Assembly (NCBI RefSeq): GCF_910596095.1
Contig: NC_056546.1
Coordinates: 22,038,425 to 22,102,424 of the forward strand
DNA: 64,000 bases
Origin: Thunnus maccoyii
Lineage: Eukaryota > Chordata > Actinopteri > Scombriformes > Scombridae
Direction: 5' to 3'
Notes under the pieces: generated by a model
Database searches by the model: none
Told to the model about the DNA's origin: nothing
The model's input: the letters and a program-made list of their open reading frames with translations, nothing else
Program-made: the position numbers and the translations under genes
In this document: positions 26,494 through 39,628 of the stretch, in pieces
Layout: each line of letters opens with the position of its first letter
How positions within the stretch are numbered: position 1 is the first letter of the stretch

Positions 26494-26700
26494 CTATGCT
26501 GTCAAGTTGAGAAACACTTCTGTTTTTCGACGAAAGTGTATTAGTAATCCATAGGAACATTTATGTGAGGAATCTGACAGGTTTTTAAACGTCGTCCCCC
26601 GGTTGATGTTGGATGCGGATGGGTAAAAGTCGTTTCTGCCTTGTTGAGAAGCTCCTCCAGCTCTCTCTGTGATCCTCCCCCCACCCCCCCTTGCCTTCTG
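26494..26700 (-). other. arid4b: Candidate 5' non-coding exon 1 of ARID4B
   Basis: A strong donor (GCATAG|GTAAGCC) lies on the minus strand at 26,494/26,493, at the edge of CpG-rich DNA and just downstream of two CCAAT boxes in minus orientation. It would splice to the 24.3-kb start-codon exon. The upstream limit is a guess because the TSS cannot be read from sequence. Another good minus donor (AACAG|GTAAAA near 26,025) may belong to an alternative first exon. Confidence 0.45.
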
Positions 26701-27300
26701 AGAGTGATTGACATGCACGTTAACCCCGCCTCTGTCATCAGAACGCTCACCCATTGGATAATACCGTGAAGGGAAACGCCTTACTTGCGCGTGATTGGCT
26801 AGATCCGGGAGAAAAATATCCATGGTGATGTGTACGAAGTAATCCTACTGGGCGGTTATCACAATACAGAAGGGAGGAAAAAAATGCTGAAAAAACTACA
26901 ACCCCCAGGTTCGGAACACCATGTGTATGTTTGATATGCGTTACACACTGTCCCGGCAACACGAAGGTGCGTTTGTCTGACTCCCTTTACAACTTGGAAG
27001 CCTCTTCCGGGCTAAGTAGAGATATATATTCAACACACACGAGAGGAGAGGCACCCATGTTACATTCCCCACCTACTCTGCGCTTGCTCTGTAACGAAAG
27101 CGAGGCGTATTATAGCTGGCTCATCACAACTAGCTTGTTTAAAAAAGTGTCTGTTCAGTGTGCCGCAACCACAGCACTACCCTCGCATAGCAACCGGTGA
27201 ATTAGCCAGTAACATAAGGACCTAAAATGATATAAAAGTGTGGGTGTGACGGTCGTATCGTGTGCCCTAGTCGACCAGCGTTTGAACTGGATGTTTTCTG
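26701..27300. promoter_or_regulatory. Head-to-head promoter region of ARID4B and GGPS1
   Basis: CpG-rich DNA separates the presumed first exons of the two divergent genes. It contains CCAAT boxes in minus orientation at 26,753-26,757 and 26,794-26,798, a GC box (CCCCGCC) near 26,724, and ACTACAACCCCCAG at 26,895-26,908, close to the ZNF143/THAP11 motif ACTACAAYTCCCAG often found in divergent housekeeping promoters. The human orthologues are also arranged head to head. CpG richness extends back to about 24.8 kb, so other start sites are possible. Confidence 0.6.
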
Positions 27301-27421
27301 ATTTGTAAAACAAAAAGACAGAAATGATCAACGGTGGTACATCGGCGCTAGCTAACTAGCAGTCTGGCTAACAGGAATACTGGGACCCGGCCAGTCAGCA
27401 GACTGACAGAAGGCAGCCAAG
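27301..27421 (+). other. ggps1: Candidate 5' non-coding exon of GGPS1
   Basis: A donor-like CCAAG|GTGGGT follows GGCAG at 27,421/27,422, downstream of the CpG-rich promoter and 2.5 kb before the start-codon exon. Other plus-strand donors (ACGG|GTGAGT near 25,925; CGAAG|GTGCGT near 26,966) are alternatives. The exon start is unknown; the 5' limit given is nominal. Confidence 0.35.
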
Positions 27422-29916
27422 GTGGGTGGAGCTAAGAAAAAGTGCAAGGGACTTGAAGAAAACTGACTACATGTCACAGAGGCATTTTATTTAAGTTTCT
27501 AGCCTAGTTGCGTATGTGTAATTTGTGTCAGTTTGTGATTTAAAATCCATCGACGTTGTCGTTTGAGTTCTCACTTATTGTCATCATGATTGGAAGTCTT
27601 GCCGCAAAAACTTTTGTCTTCTCATTTCATAAACCTGTTCCCTTTTTTTGAAGACTTTATGGTGGTATTTTGGTTGAAACCCCGATTCCATAACAGTTTC
27701 AAAGAATGACCTGAGCTGAGAAATGGTGGTGTTTAAAAGGCGAAATGACAAGTGACCTAGATTTTGATCACTCTAAAAACTTGTTGCAAAATCAGGAAGA
27801 AGTCTGACTTCATTATATTTTTGTTTTCCACTTCCTATCAAATAATGTTAAGTGTTGAATTAGTTATGTAACATTACATATTCAGTACTATACAGTAAGA
27901 GTACTTACATACAGTATTATATATAGTATACTGTACTCTGTATATTAATAGGCCTGCAATAAATTCTGTAGTATTGAGTCTGCTGACACTGTCAGAGAGG
28001 TGTTGGTTAAAGTCCTGAGGTTTGTGCCTGTAATCGTTGATGGTGTATGAACTGCATTATATTGAGAGGTGTAACTAACTCCTTTTCTCCTCATGTAAAC
28101 AACAGTACAGCTTTTAATATAATGCGGTCCAATACTACACCACCACTAACTACAACCCTTAAAAATGACCATAAGCTCTGAACGTCATCTTTGAGACCTA
28201 GTGTCAACAAAAGCCAAAGACAAGATAAGATTCACAAAGATAGGATTTATCACATGGTGTGAAGATCTTTGTGGCTTGACCTGATGTAAATTATATGGAT
28301 TTGTCATATGAAATAGATTTTAGAATAATTTTTATAGAGTGATTGTTGCAAGTTTTTGTAAACCACCAGCTAGATGGAAAAAACAGCCCACTGCTACATC
28401 AGTTGTCACCAGTTTCTGTGATTCATCAGTGATGTGATTGTTTAACTTATCCAGTCATGTGATCAGTGTGTCTCCATGCACAAGGGGATTTCATGGCTCT
28501 GCATATGCAGCCGACACCCAGTGGATTACATCATGAAAGTATTTTATCACATTTGTCAAAACCTTTTTAAATTTTTTAGATAAGTTAGCCATTTTTTAAA
28601 TGTAACAGCTCTACAAACATTGCATTAATTTTGCATTTCTTATTGCCTTTCAGCACATTCCACTTTATCTCCATGTAATTGATAAATTAGTTTTGCCTAT
28701 CATGTCCATGCTGCATGAGCATAGGTAATAAGTTTTTGCTCAGAACAAATACAGGCCAAGGCTTTTTCTCACTGCATTTCCTGTGTCTCAATTACATGCT
28801 AATTTTAAAGGCAAAGAACTCTAAGTGAGTAAAAGTATCACTCACAGATGATACCCATAAAGTTCTTGTGAATTCAGTTGCAAAGTGTGTCGCAGTTTTG
28901 CAGTTACATATCTGATGTCACTTACACCAAGCCGGTCCTCGAGTCTGACATTGTTCTTGTCATGTTAACACAATCCTCTCTGCAATTTCTTCTACTACAA
29001 TTCTGTCTACTCAACACTGGTTCCCAAATCTGTCAGTTAAGAGCCCACTTTAAGTTTAGAAAAGACAAGTAACCCAACATGAACACACCACAGAATTAGA
29101 ATTATACACTTCTTCAGTACTGTTGTTTACTGTAGTGTGTGATTGTAGACTTGCACTCAGCCTTGTGAGCCACAATCAACAACAGGTTAGAAGGATGGCT
29201 GACTCTGGTTGCTTGAAACAGCTGTTACACCAGTTCAGAAACTGACCTGTAATCTCTTACATTCACTTGATTACAGTCACTTCAGGGAGCAGCATCATGA
29301 GTTGCTTGATGACTGACATTTTTGGAAAGTAATTTGTAAAATTACAAACTACAGATAAGCAACACATTTTAAAGATGTAAAGTAAATTGCAAACTGTATT
29401 TCTTCATTAGTACTGTTATTTATTGACAGTTTTTAGATGTGTAGTTGTACAAACTTCTTACATTCTCTACAATCTAGTCTAAGTGCTAAACAGAGTAAAT
29501 ATTGCCATAAATATAATAATTTTGGTATTAGACACTTAATTCAATTCAGAATTCATATCTGAGTCTGACAGATTGACACACACACATCCAGGAAAATAAC
29601 TGTTTTCCATTATGTGTAGTCAAGTAAAATACTATTTGCTTTCATATTTCTATGAACCAGTCAACTGGAACATGTGAATTGCTAAAATAAATAATTAATA
29701 GGAGAAAAATAAATCCTTTTTAAAATAATTACAAAAGCATGTTAAAATATGATAACACATGTCCATCATTTGAATAAACAAATCATCACTAAGATCTTTT
29801 TGGTTTGACTTTTTTATAGATTTATAATCTTTTATTTTAAGATTTATAAAGCTGATAACACGCAGCGTAACATCTTTATTTATTTATGTTTCTGTGTGAT
29901 CTTTGCCTTCCAACAG
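27422..29916 (+). other. ggps1: GGPS1 5' intron
   Basis: A/T-rich DNA between the candidate non-coding exon and the start-codon exon. It holds no recognised repeat or exon. Confidence 0.4.
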
Positions 29917-30009
29917 ATTTGTGTAAACTTGGAGCAATGGACGGTGACTCAGCAGCAGCCTCAGAGCGAATTCTGCTGGAGCCGTACAAGTACTTGTTGC
30001 AACTACCGG
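29917..30009 (+). CDS. ggps1: GGPS1 exon with start codon (residues 1-24 plus split G25)
   Basis: The acceptor CCAACAG precedes 29,917, and twenty bases of 5' UTR follow. The ATG at 29,937-29,939 sits in GAGCAATGG, with a G at +4. The donor is CCGG|GTGAGT at 30,009/30,010. The encoded N-terminus is MDGDSAAASERILLEPYKYL. Confidence 0.93.
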
Positions 30010-33000
30010 GTGAGTCTCTTTCACTGTCAGTCGCTGCGGGATGAAAGAAGAGGTGGAGACAGATAAACATACAGCTGAAAGGTCATCAAAAGCCACGTGT
30101 GCTTGCTGATGAATCCCAGAGCTACGTAGAGCTCTGACCTGCTCACTTCTTGTTAGTCGCACGGGGGTCATAGCATCAGCAAAATGCCTAAAATGATAAA
30201 TGTGATGATGTGAAGCTCTTGTGTACGAACAACATTCACCCTAAACTGCATGCTGCATGAGCTGAGAGGATATCTCGCAAATTGTTTATCTTGTTGATTA
30301 TCACCTAGCTTTATTGGAGACACTGCTGAATTTCATGAAAGTGTGTTTGTATGTCACTGCTGTAGCACAGTAAGCTTGAACTTAAAGAGCATTGAATTCA
30401 TCCGTTGTAACTTATTCAGTTCAGCTTGTAGCCAAACTGCATTTTGTTTTACATAGTGCATTTGAAACACATGACAACTGACTAATGCGGTGCTTAAATT
30501 TCAAATCTGTGTTTTGGCAGCAGCATATGGTCTCACTATGTTATAGATGTTATTTAGTAAAGGCCTGAAGTCTGTTGGTTTCATTGCAGAATCTGTAGAT
30601 GATACATTGAACACGAGCAGATTTGCCTTGTTGTTAATGTCTTTTACTAATACTTGGAGCTGTATTTCACACATTAATGGCTCCAACTGGTAATAAACTG
30701 GAGCAGATTGAGAGAGTAGAGCCTGAGAAAGCTGTGGTGCGCATAGTTCTGTTCATGTTCGTCATCGCAATGTTGTTGAGTCCAATTTCTCTTGACTGAG
30801 CACTCACTTGCTGCCGTTTATTTCTGTCTCCGTTCCTGCAATGCGGACACAACATAATAAAAAAAATAAAAGCTGCTCCAACAGTTCTTAAAACTATGAA
30901 AAAGTTCCTCCAGTCTGAAAGCACCTATTGTCATAGTTTTGGAACACACACCTATAGACTTGCATGAAATTGTGCTCACCCCTGTCGTCATTTAGATGGT
31001 GGATGTGAGCTGGAATTCACCACCACCACAACAAAGGTCAAACGGGGCCAAAGAAAAGCACGCCTTAAACTTGGTCTTTGAACGATAGAAAACTTCCTGT
31101 GTTTCGTTTAGGTCATGACCTCATATTTGTTTGACTTCTCAGTTGCACCAGCCAGGTCACATCCCACTTCCACTGTTTCCTAAACAAGAGTGTTTTGACC
31201 TGCAGATTAAAATTGGAATTCGCTCTGCAATACAAAAGACCGAGTCAATGGAGTAATTATTTGTGGAATAATGTAAATGATTTTAATGTTCACCTTCATT
31301 TGGACATCACATCAGGGTGCAATAGGTGGGATTAAGATATTTAAAAATCTGACTAGCTCTAGCTGGTATTTAATTGGCCTCATTGGAGTCTGTTGTAAAG
31401 CTGTTTGTTGCAGAGCTCTTTCTCTAAACAATGAGGGGTTGAGCATAACGTCATGCTTACAGAGTTATACTGATTACTGACTGAAAGAAAATTACCTTTT
31501 TCTTCCAGCATTGCTTTCTCAGGATTATGTTGCTACCACCCACCGGTTGTTTTTCACTCTCTTCTCAGGAAAGCAGGTGAGGACAAAACTGGCTCAAGCA
31601 TTTAACCATTGGCTCAATGTTCCAGAGGACAAACTGCAGGTGAGAAATCAGCCATTTAAAGCCTCTAAATGTTCAGAGTCGCCTGATGTTTACTGTCGCA
31701 GACGGTTCCAGGAAGGTGAAATGACGCCATGCTCGTTCAGGATAGGCAATTTATTTTGTAACACAAACAGAGTGTTCAGTCAGCTGAGCTGCTCCTAACT
31801 GAATGTAAATCTAAAGTTTGGGTGGAGAGCGTAGAGCATTCATGATTTATTGCAGAAGGTTGTTAATGCAGCGGAGGATGAAGTGAAGCAATGCTCTCAA
31901 AAACAGCCCTTTCTATATTTGTTTGATCAGCAGGTTATAAAAGTACAACTTAGCTGCTGATTTCATGATACATTTTTGTTTATTCATATAGATGATGCTC
32001 ATACACCTTATCAAAGAGTTTGTCTCGAGTAGGGAAAGTATATGCCTACAGAAAATGCTAAAGCTGCTTTAAACGATTAAAAGCTACCAGGTGCCAGAAG
32101 AACTCTAAAACATCTTGAACAGTTTAATTGATCATCCACCTGACAGGTCCAATATTTACTCTTCTCATTTGGGTTTGGTGTTCACCAGCTGCTGAGAAAA
32201 ATATCTTGATCTTAAGCTCGCTAGATGTTTGACTCTCTTCATCACTTTGCTACTTGCTACAGTTTCTCTGAGGTTTGGTGCTGTGCAGGTAGCGTACGGA
32301 GGGTTTATGAGAGCTTTTATTTTGCTGAAAAAAGCCACTTTCTGCCGCTGCTGCAAACAGGGTTATGAGTGAAGTGAAATTGAACCATAAAGTAAACCAT
32401 TAAACCATTAATATATTTTTCCTCTTAAATCATGAAGCATCAACTTGCATCAAGTGTGGCCTGTATTCATAACACTTGCACCGTTCGCTCTCTACTCCTC
32501 AATTTGGAAAGGCACTGTCTGACGCGGCAGCCGTCGCAGTACATCTAGTGTTTCATTTCAAGGATTTCAGGTGTCTACTCATGACGCCAGCTAACAGTGT
32601 GCTAACAAAATGAAGTGCAATGCAACAGAAACATAAAACATTCATCAGGCTTTCAAGTTTTCATGAACAAGAAGATGGGAGAGCGACACGCTGAAAGTGA
32701 ATTTTTTTACAATTTCCTTACAGATGAATAACATTTTGATCCAACATAGGAGCTGTCAAAACACACCCACTTCTGCTTTTAAATGTTACGCCACGTGGCA
32801 TGTTGCTTCACAGTCTATTCACAGTCTGACTAAAAAAAAAAAACCACAACAAACTGCAGAGTTTAAAGTAGTCGTACCTAAACAGGTGCAAAATCCATTC
32901 GTGTAGACACAAGTTTCACTGCTAAAACATGTTTTTTGTGAAATGACATGCTAAACAATGAGTCGATGCAGGTCTTTTGTTCCACTTCATCTCTCAAATC

Positions 33001-35494
33001 ATAGTTGTTTACTGAATTCATTTTGTTTCATTCATTCATATGAGCGTCTGTTTCCTGTTTTGAAGTTTCTCGCTGTTCGTGCGCCACACCTCCCAACCCC
33101 CATCTCTACTACTACTACTCAGACGACTAGCTGTGCAAGTTCCACTTTTTGTTTTCGAGTGTTTACCCTCTCCCCTTCTCTTAATATTCTGGTACGTCAT
33201 CTGAAAGGGATCAAAATCAATTCGAATAGATTCTGGCACGCATCCCACCCGTGCACAGAAGGCAGCTTTTATAAGGCATGGCCTCTATCAAATCGAGTTT
33301 GTGCTCAGAAAGTGTGGTGTTGTGCTTCTGGAGGGAGTGAAAGCAAGATTTCCGTGTGAGTTGAAATGTGTTTTAAATTATACACACCAAGCAGTTTTAC
33401 TTAATTTACTACAAGTGAGCTGTTTTCAATCTCAGCGCTGAAAAATTTATTTAATTCCAAAACTCTAAAGCAGTGTGTGTTTTTTTTCCATAAACACATT
33501 GGGTTTGTCTTTAAGTTTGGATGGAGAAAGGAGGAAAAAAAACAAACTGATTGTAAACACTGTATAGGAAATATTATCAGTTTCAATAGCTGTTGTTTCT
33601 AATCTAGAGGTTTCACCTCGTATGAGACACTGAAAACTGGTGACGCAGATGGCGAGGTAGTGAGTAGAAGCCAGATTTTATGATGATCCTTCTCACACAT
33701 TTCATTACATTACATGTCTACTTTATCATTCATTCACATTCAGGCCAGGTATGATATACTGTGCTTGTTGTAAGACATTATTCAAGCCTACCCAAATTTT
33801 AACCATTTAAATCCGTGACTTATTATTGAACTATTGAGCACCAGACGCTGCTTCATCACTGCATTCACAAACCCTGGTCTTCCCCCGAAGCCATTGTGTA
33901 TTGTATCGTGTTTCCCTTCCTCCTCAACCACATTAGCAAGCTGATAAAATTGTCATCAACTGCTAGAAATCCACAATTGAATCAAATGTCGTTATAGAAT
34001 TGGAGAAATGTTCAGTAGTATATTTTTTTTAACAAACTCTTTTAATAGTGTGCATATTTCATCAAGTATAATTTTAGTTCACTATCAGTTTTTTGTGCAG
34101 AATCTCTTCAGTGAACACAAGGCCACACTGCCAAGGCCACTAACACACCGGAGACGCCCTTCTGCAGCAACCTCACCCGACACCCATTTACTAACTGAAC
34201 ACACTCAAAGATCGACTGTGAAAATGAAAACTTGTATGCTGCATTGAATACAGTGTTTATTTTCTTCTAAATGTTGAGTGTGTGATCTCATCAACAACTA
34301 AAGTTCTTTACAATGTACGATGTAGTCCAAAGTCAGGAGGTTGTGATGTGTAGCGCAAGAAGCTAGTGAAGCTCTGTCAATGGAACAGCATTCCTACACA
34401 TGCACAGTGGTCTCGCCTTACATGGAACTTCTCTCTGGGGACTGAAAATCTTTTCACTGTTATTACTCTTTGGAGCCGTTTCTAAATAAACTACAGTAGC
34501 CGTTGCCTTTGGGGAAAAGGAACACGTCACCCAATGCAGCTGCGCGACTTATCGACGTGTTTTTAATCGTTTTTTGGACAAAAATGGAGCAGCACAGAGG
34601 AATAAGATATATCAGGTTTTGGATACACACACAGTACTTGTAAGTAGGATGAATTCATTGTTGGTTTGGCTCTGCACATGAGATTTGTTGACTTATCCTT
34701 TAAGGCATCCACATTCATGTCTGACCACTGTGTTTAATAACAAGAATGGTCATATTGGTTACACTGCTCTCAAACTTTCTTTTGTTTGTAACACTGCTGC
34801 TGTTCTCCACATATGTACAATTAGTATATTAATATTTCATAATTAATATTTTATAATAACGGTTGCTCATTGTCTTATTAGACATACTGACATACTGTAC
34901 ACACATTAATATTTAGAGACAGACTACTGCATTTTCAGCTTTTTAGTGTCCTGATCACCTCTGCGAGCACAGGATTAGGATGATTCAAATCACAGGCAGC
35001 TTCTCAGGCAAACATATGCCTCCACTCATCCATAACAGTGTTGTAACATTTTCTTGGATGCCGCCTGACTAGACTGCACCAGACATATTGAAGTTCATAT
35101 ACAGATAGCAGGCAGATTGACATTTCTGCCTCCCTTCTGTTAGATTAATTTTAAATTAGCCATCTCAGATCTATTGGTTTTATTGAGCAGGACCCTCGCT
35201 GCTGTCCCCTCAGGGAGATCAGGCCATTGACCTTATGTATTATACTGATAGCATTAGCATTGTAGTGCCTGAATACTGGTCCTGTGTCCAGTGATGAAGT
35301 TATGGAGTCCAATCTGTGTTTTCTGAATCTAAATGCCTTTCACAATGCAGAATGCTAAGTGCTGAGCCTGTCAGATCTCATTAGGTTTGCTGTTCAACAG
35401 GTCTCCCTTTGTTCTGAATGTTTAATAAACCCTCCCCGAATAGAGGAATCCTGGTTCTGCAGAAGTTGGCTCAGAGGTTGCAGTGTTGTGTGGT

Positions 35495-35525
<31 letters not shown>

Positions 35526-38500
35526 TCTTGTGGTCATTTCATCTTACCAGTGCACAGTAAAAGTCCCTCCCCTGTTGTGATGACTGGTTTCAGGCCTCAA
35601 TAAAAAATAGGTGCATTTGTGTGATAGAGTAATATACTTGTCCGTCTCTCCTGAGGAATTATTAAACGTTACAGATCGATCCTGTCAGGGCAGCCCTCCT
35701 CCCCCTACTACAGCACCAGTAGATATATTTAATCACAGCCTTCACACTGCTACTACTACAGTGTGTTATAAGTAATATATAAAAACATAATAAATCAAGT
35801 GACTCAACAGTCAAAGTGGCATTTTTGATCATTTTCACATTACATGGCACGGCTACATTTCTTGACCGAAGTGCTGGCATGTTCAGTTCAGGAGCACATG
35901 TGTCTCTTGAGGCTAATTTAACAAATCAGTTTTTGACTGTACATGTGTTGGTGGTTCATGTGGCCTACATTCATATGCAGATTACAACCAAATCTACCTT
36001 TGTTCTCCCGCATGACCCCATATAATTCTACCTTAGACAGAATATCTGTGTTATGGCACAGCGCATAGATGTTTACATCAACCTCACATACAAAAGCCCT
36101 ATCTCCCCCCCAGAGCTCCCTCTGCTCCCCCTTCTCTGTGTGCAGCAGCTCTGTAAACTCCTGCTGAACCCATCATGCAGACTGAGAGCCCTCCTCTCGT
36201 CATCATTAGCACACTGCTGCCACACTGAAGTCGCCGCCATGGAAACAACGATGCCTTCAGCAGTGACAGTGGTACACTGTCTCATTCATTTGGTAATGCA
36301 TTTTTTATGTGCTTCTCTGCTGTGTAGTACAGCACAGATTGTGGAGGTTTGGGAAATTCCCCCTGCACGCATCAGTTGCCTTACGACCTTTAGCTGACTG
36401 GCTTCCTCCTGTTCTCTCTGACAACGTAGAAAGGTTGGCTCTTCTTTAGTGTCTTCTGTCTTTTCACTTTGAAAACGTGTCATTTATGAGAATGTCTGCT
36501 GCCTCAGGCTTAGAGCGCCTTGTAGGTTTTAATGTGACTAATGCAGAGTGACACTATAATGTAGCAGCCTCCATGAGAAAATAACTAGGAACTGGATGGC
36601 AGGTTAGCATATCAAGTAGAATTTGTAGCAATGACTGCTGGACAGTCTAATAACAAAATGATCCCTTTTAAACAAGCCAAGTGTAGCTTGTAATGTGTTG
36701 TAAGTTTAACATCACATGGAGCAAACAGGAAGTGGTGACATTAGCAGATTGTATTGCAGTAAAGCCTGGATTAAGGTAGACATTACATTTGTTATACACT
36801 TGTAATGCAGGGGTTTTTTTTCAAGGAAATCATTTAGCTGCGGTGGTTAACAACCCAGATCTCATCTCATGATCAATTAAGTTAGTAGATGAGTCTGAAC
36901 ATTAGCCATTCTCATTAAATACGTGGCCTTTGCTTTGGAAATACAGCTTTTTTCCCCCATGAATGTTAATGTCATTGCATAAAAGCCTGTTACATTTTAT
37001 TGGGTAGCGGAGGTGATCTTTGTTCGAGGTCTATAAAACACTGAGGGGAAACGCTGTATTTAAAATATAGTGATTACACTGAAAAATCTACCACGCAGTA
37101 TTATATTTATGGTAAGCCGTTCTAGATGAATGAGAAAGCATTTTGGAAAGACACAATCCGGTAGGCGTGGTGTGTGATTATGTGGTACGGCAATGGTAAA
37201 TCCTTGTTTGGCCAGACTTCAGCAGCCCCGTAGTCTGACTCAGGTTAGCATCTTGTGTCGTCCCCCTATTGAGACAGGTTTATGCCTGCACATAACTGAC
37301 TTGTCTGTTTGTTCTTGTGGACTCGTTTTCTTTTTTTCTTTTTTTTTTTTGTGAAGGCGTCACTGCATTCTTAATGGATCACTGATTGTAGCTTTGGCAA
37401 ACAGAGTGAGTCTCTCTGTCAGTAACCTCTGGTGATAATCAATGAAGTCTTGCAGAGCAGTGAAGGCACCCGGCACTTAAACAGCAGCATTATACAGCGA
37501 CAGTCTGACTAATTGAATTCCTTAGAGACACTCAAAGTCCAGAACTTGAAAATTGTTGCTGCTTGTGACAGCTGCTGTTGTTATCTGAGGCGATTATTGA
37601 TGTGAATTTAAAATCTTGTCTCGATCGCACCCTCGTTCTTTTATCCTAACAGGGATTTGTAATTCATCAAAACAGCAGCCTGTTTGCAATGAATCTTTGA
37701 ATCCTAGAGTGTTTAGATACATTATTCAGTTTTCTCGTTCATGTGTGCATCCATTGTAGCTTTACCCACAGCCCCCCCCCCCCCTTGTAAGTGGCTCACT
37801 GAGGTTGCAGGGTGAGCGAGTGTCGGGACCCTGCCGAGGGAAAGGTTGTGTTTGGCGGATAAACTGCTCAACTGGCCCAGCCTTGGCCATCTGCCTGACC
37901 CACTGAGCCTCTCTTTGTGCTTCCCGGCCCCATACAAACAGCTTTCATTACCAGGCCACACCACTTGTCTTTTAAATCAGCAGAGCACTCCAGCGGGCTG
38001 CACGGCCAGCTCAGGACACCTGATGGAAACACTGGCTGTTTTATGTCCAACATGGACCTAGAACAAAGCCACAGAGTGTAAATTATTTTGCATAGCACCA
38101 GCTTCTTTGTTCAGGAGGAAAAGTATCTCTGTAGCACATGTCCTGCCTTGTGCTGGCGAAAAAGTCTCAGTATGAATTTGTACATGCTGTAGCTCTTAAC
38201 TCGTTACAGCTGTGAATGTGTGTTAAGGTGGATGGAGTCTCCAATACATTCATCATTATGGCTAAGTACCCAGCTCTCCTCGTTCTCTCTTAGGAGGAGG
38301 TGAGACTGCACTCGGCCCTGCAATGTGTCACCTCTAATTGCTGTGACTTCATTTCCTCTAAACTCATGTAGCTGTGTCTCCCCACATGCTCTCAGTTGGA
38401 ATTGGATTTGAGTTTCAGAGCTGACCAGATGAAATTGACAGCAGTCTTGTCAAAATCTTGATTGCACACAGCTCCAGTCTGGAGCGTGTGAGCGTCAGCA

Positions 38501-39628
38501 ACAACTATTTTGTCTACTGATGAAGACTCTCACAAGTGGAGCAGTGCAGATGACAGTGTAGACATGGCACCCTCTGCTGTATTCATGTTGTAGTGCATAA
38601 TTTACACAGAGCTACTGAGAACTTTTTACAAGTTCATTAGCAGGGAAAGAGAAGTTTTCTCAGCTGAAGCATCATTGTAATAGTTTATGAAAGTTAGCGC
38701 AGCAGATCATAAAAACATTAATTGCTATGAGATGGAAAAGCTGAGGAATTATCACAATAATTCTCAAACTGTGCTTTGGTAATTTCTGTATAATTGTACA
38801 GAGTGATGCTGAGGTTTGTGTTGTGTTCAGGTGATCATCGAAGTGACTGACATGCTGCACAACGCCAGCTTGCTCATAGATGACATCGAGGACAGCTCCA
38901 AGCTGCGGAGAGGTTTCCCTGTGGCCCACAGCATCTACGGCATTCCCTCTGTCATCAACTCCGCCAACTATGTTTACTTCTTGGGTTTGGAGAAGGTGTT
39001 GACGCTGGAGCACCCCGAGGCCGTCCGTGTGTTTACCCGGCAGCTGCTGGAACTGCACCGCGGCCAGGGTCTGGACATCCACTGGAGGGACACTTACACC
39101 TGTCCCACAGAGCAGGAGTACCGCAACATGGTGCTGCAGAAAACCGGTGGGCTCTTCGGCCTGGCTGTAGGCCTCATGCAGCTCTTCTCAGATTGGAAAC
39201 AGGAGCTGAAACCCCTCCTGGACACGTTGGGCCTCTTCTTCCAGATCCGCGACGACTACGCCAACCTGAGCTCTCGTGAGTACAGCGAGAACAAGAGCTT
39301 CTGCGAGGACCTGACTGAGGGCAAGTTCTCTTTCCCCATCATTCACGCCATCTGGTCGCGTCCAGAGAGCACCCAGGTACAGAACATCTTAAGGCAGCGC
39401 ACGGAGAACATGGACATCAAACGATACTGTGTGGACTACTTGGAGAAGGTGGGCTCGTTCGCCTACACCCGTCAGACTCTGCGGGACCTGGAGGTGGAGG
39501 CGTACCGACTCATCAAGGAGTTCGGGGGGAACCCTCAGCTGGAGAGCTTAATCAAACACCTCAGCAAAATGCATAACGAAGCCGAAGCAGAGTCCAGTAC
39601 CGAGCCGCACTCCAGCCAAAACCACTGA
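29937..39628 (+). CDS. ggps1: GGPS1, geranylgeranyl diphosphate synthase (complete, 313 aa)
   Basis: Coding exons 29,937-30,009, 31,569-31,639 and 38,831-39,628 join in phases 1 and 0 to 313 codons plus TGA. The enzyme condenses farnesyl diphosphate with isopentenyl diphosphate to geranylgeranyl diphosphate, the donor for prenylation of Rho and Rab GTPases. It is a cytosolic, Mg-dependent trans-prenyltransferase. Visible landmarks are RILLEPYKYLLQLPGKQVR near the N-terminus, the first aspartate-rich motif LLIDDIED (D65-D69) followed by SKLRRG, and the second motif FFQIRDDYAN (DD at 189-190) followed by the NKSFCEDLTEGKFSFP segment. The last 265 codons lie in one exon, as in mammals. The human protein is 300 aa; the excess is one N-terminal residue and a poorly conserved C-terminal tail after LIKHLSKM. 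No key residue is missing. The divergent neighbour is ARID4B. Confidence 0.97.
30010..31568 (+). other. ggps1: GGPS1 intron 1 of the coding region
   Basis: A 1.6-kb intron. I see nothing recognisable in it. Confidence 0.6.
31569..31639 (+). CDS. ggps1: GGPS1 coding exon 2 (residues 25-48)
   Basis: This 71-nt exon runs from a TTCTCAG acceptor to a CTGCAG|GTGAGA donor. It encodes KQVRTKLAQAFNHWLNVPED, the conserved substrate-side helix region with the K-Q-V-R motif. Confidence 0.95.
34480..34710. repeat. Dispersed repeat, copy A (partner at 43.0 kb)
   Basis: It shares ordered blocks with 43,020-43,245: AATAAACTAC, GGAACA(C/T)GTCACCCAAT, TTGGACAAAA-TGGAGC, and a 3' block ending CATGAGATTTGTTGACT. 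Divergence is high, so both copies are old. Class unknown. Confidence 0.55.
35495..35523. repeat. (GT)n microsatellite
   Basis: About 14 GT units inside GGPS1 intron 2. Confidence 0.95.
38831..39628 (+). CDS. ggps1: GGPS1 coding exon 3 (residues 49-313 and stop)
   Basis: This 798-nt exon follows the acceptor TGTTCAG and carries both aspartate-rich motifs and the whole catalytic core. It is distinctly GC-rich compared with its surroundings. The stop TGA is at 39,626-39,628. Confidence 0.97.
   Translation: MIIEVTDMLHNASLLIDDIEDSSKLRRGFPVAHSIYGIPSVINSANYVYFLGLEKVLTLEHPEAVRVFTRQLLELHRGQGLDIHWRDTYTCPTEQEYRNMVLQKTGGLFGLAVGLMQLFSDWKQELKPLLDTLGLFFQIRDDYANLSSREYSENKSFCEDLTEGKFSFPIIHAIWSRPESTQVQNILRQRTENMDIKRYCVDYLEKVGSFAYTRQTLRDLEVEAYRLIKEFGGNPQLESLIKHLSKMHNEAEAESSTEPHSSQNH

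Larger units (their letters stand above)
31640..38830 (+). other. ggps1: GGPS1 intron 2 of the coding region (7.2 kb)
   Basis: It contains a dispersed repeat at 34,480-34,710 also present at 43.0 kb, a (TG)n run at 35,495-35,523, a poly(T) tract near 37,340 and a poly(C) tract near 37,773. No extra exon is recognised. Confidence 0.65.

Noticed and set aside
33036..33359. Overlapping ORFs on both strands (133 and 70 codons) in GGPS1 intron 2
   Set aside because: No recognisable domain, low-complexity serine/threonine content, inside an intron of a conserved gene.
35418..35603. ORFs with VCVCVCV runs
   Set aside because: They are translations of the (GT)n microsatellite.
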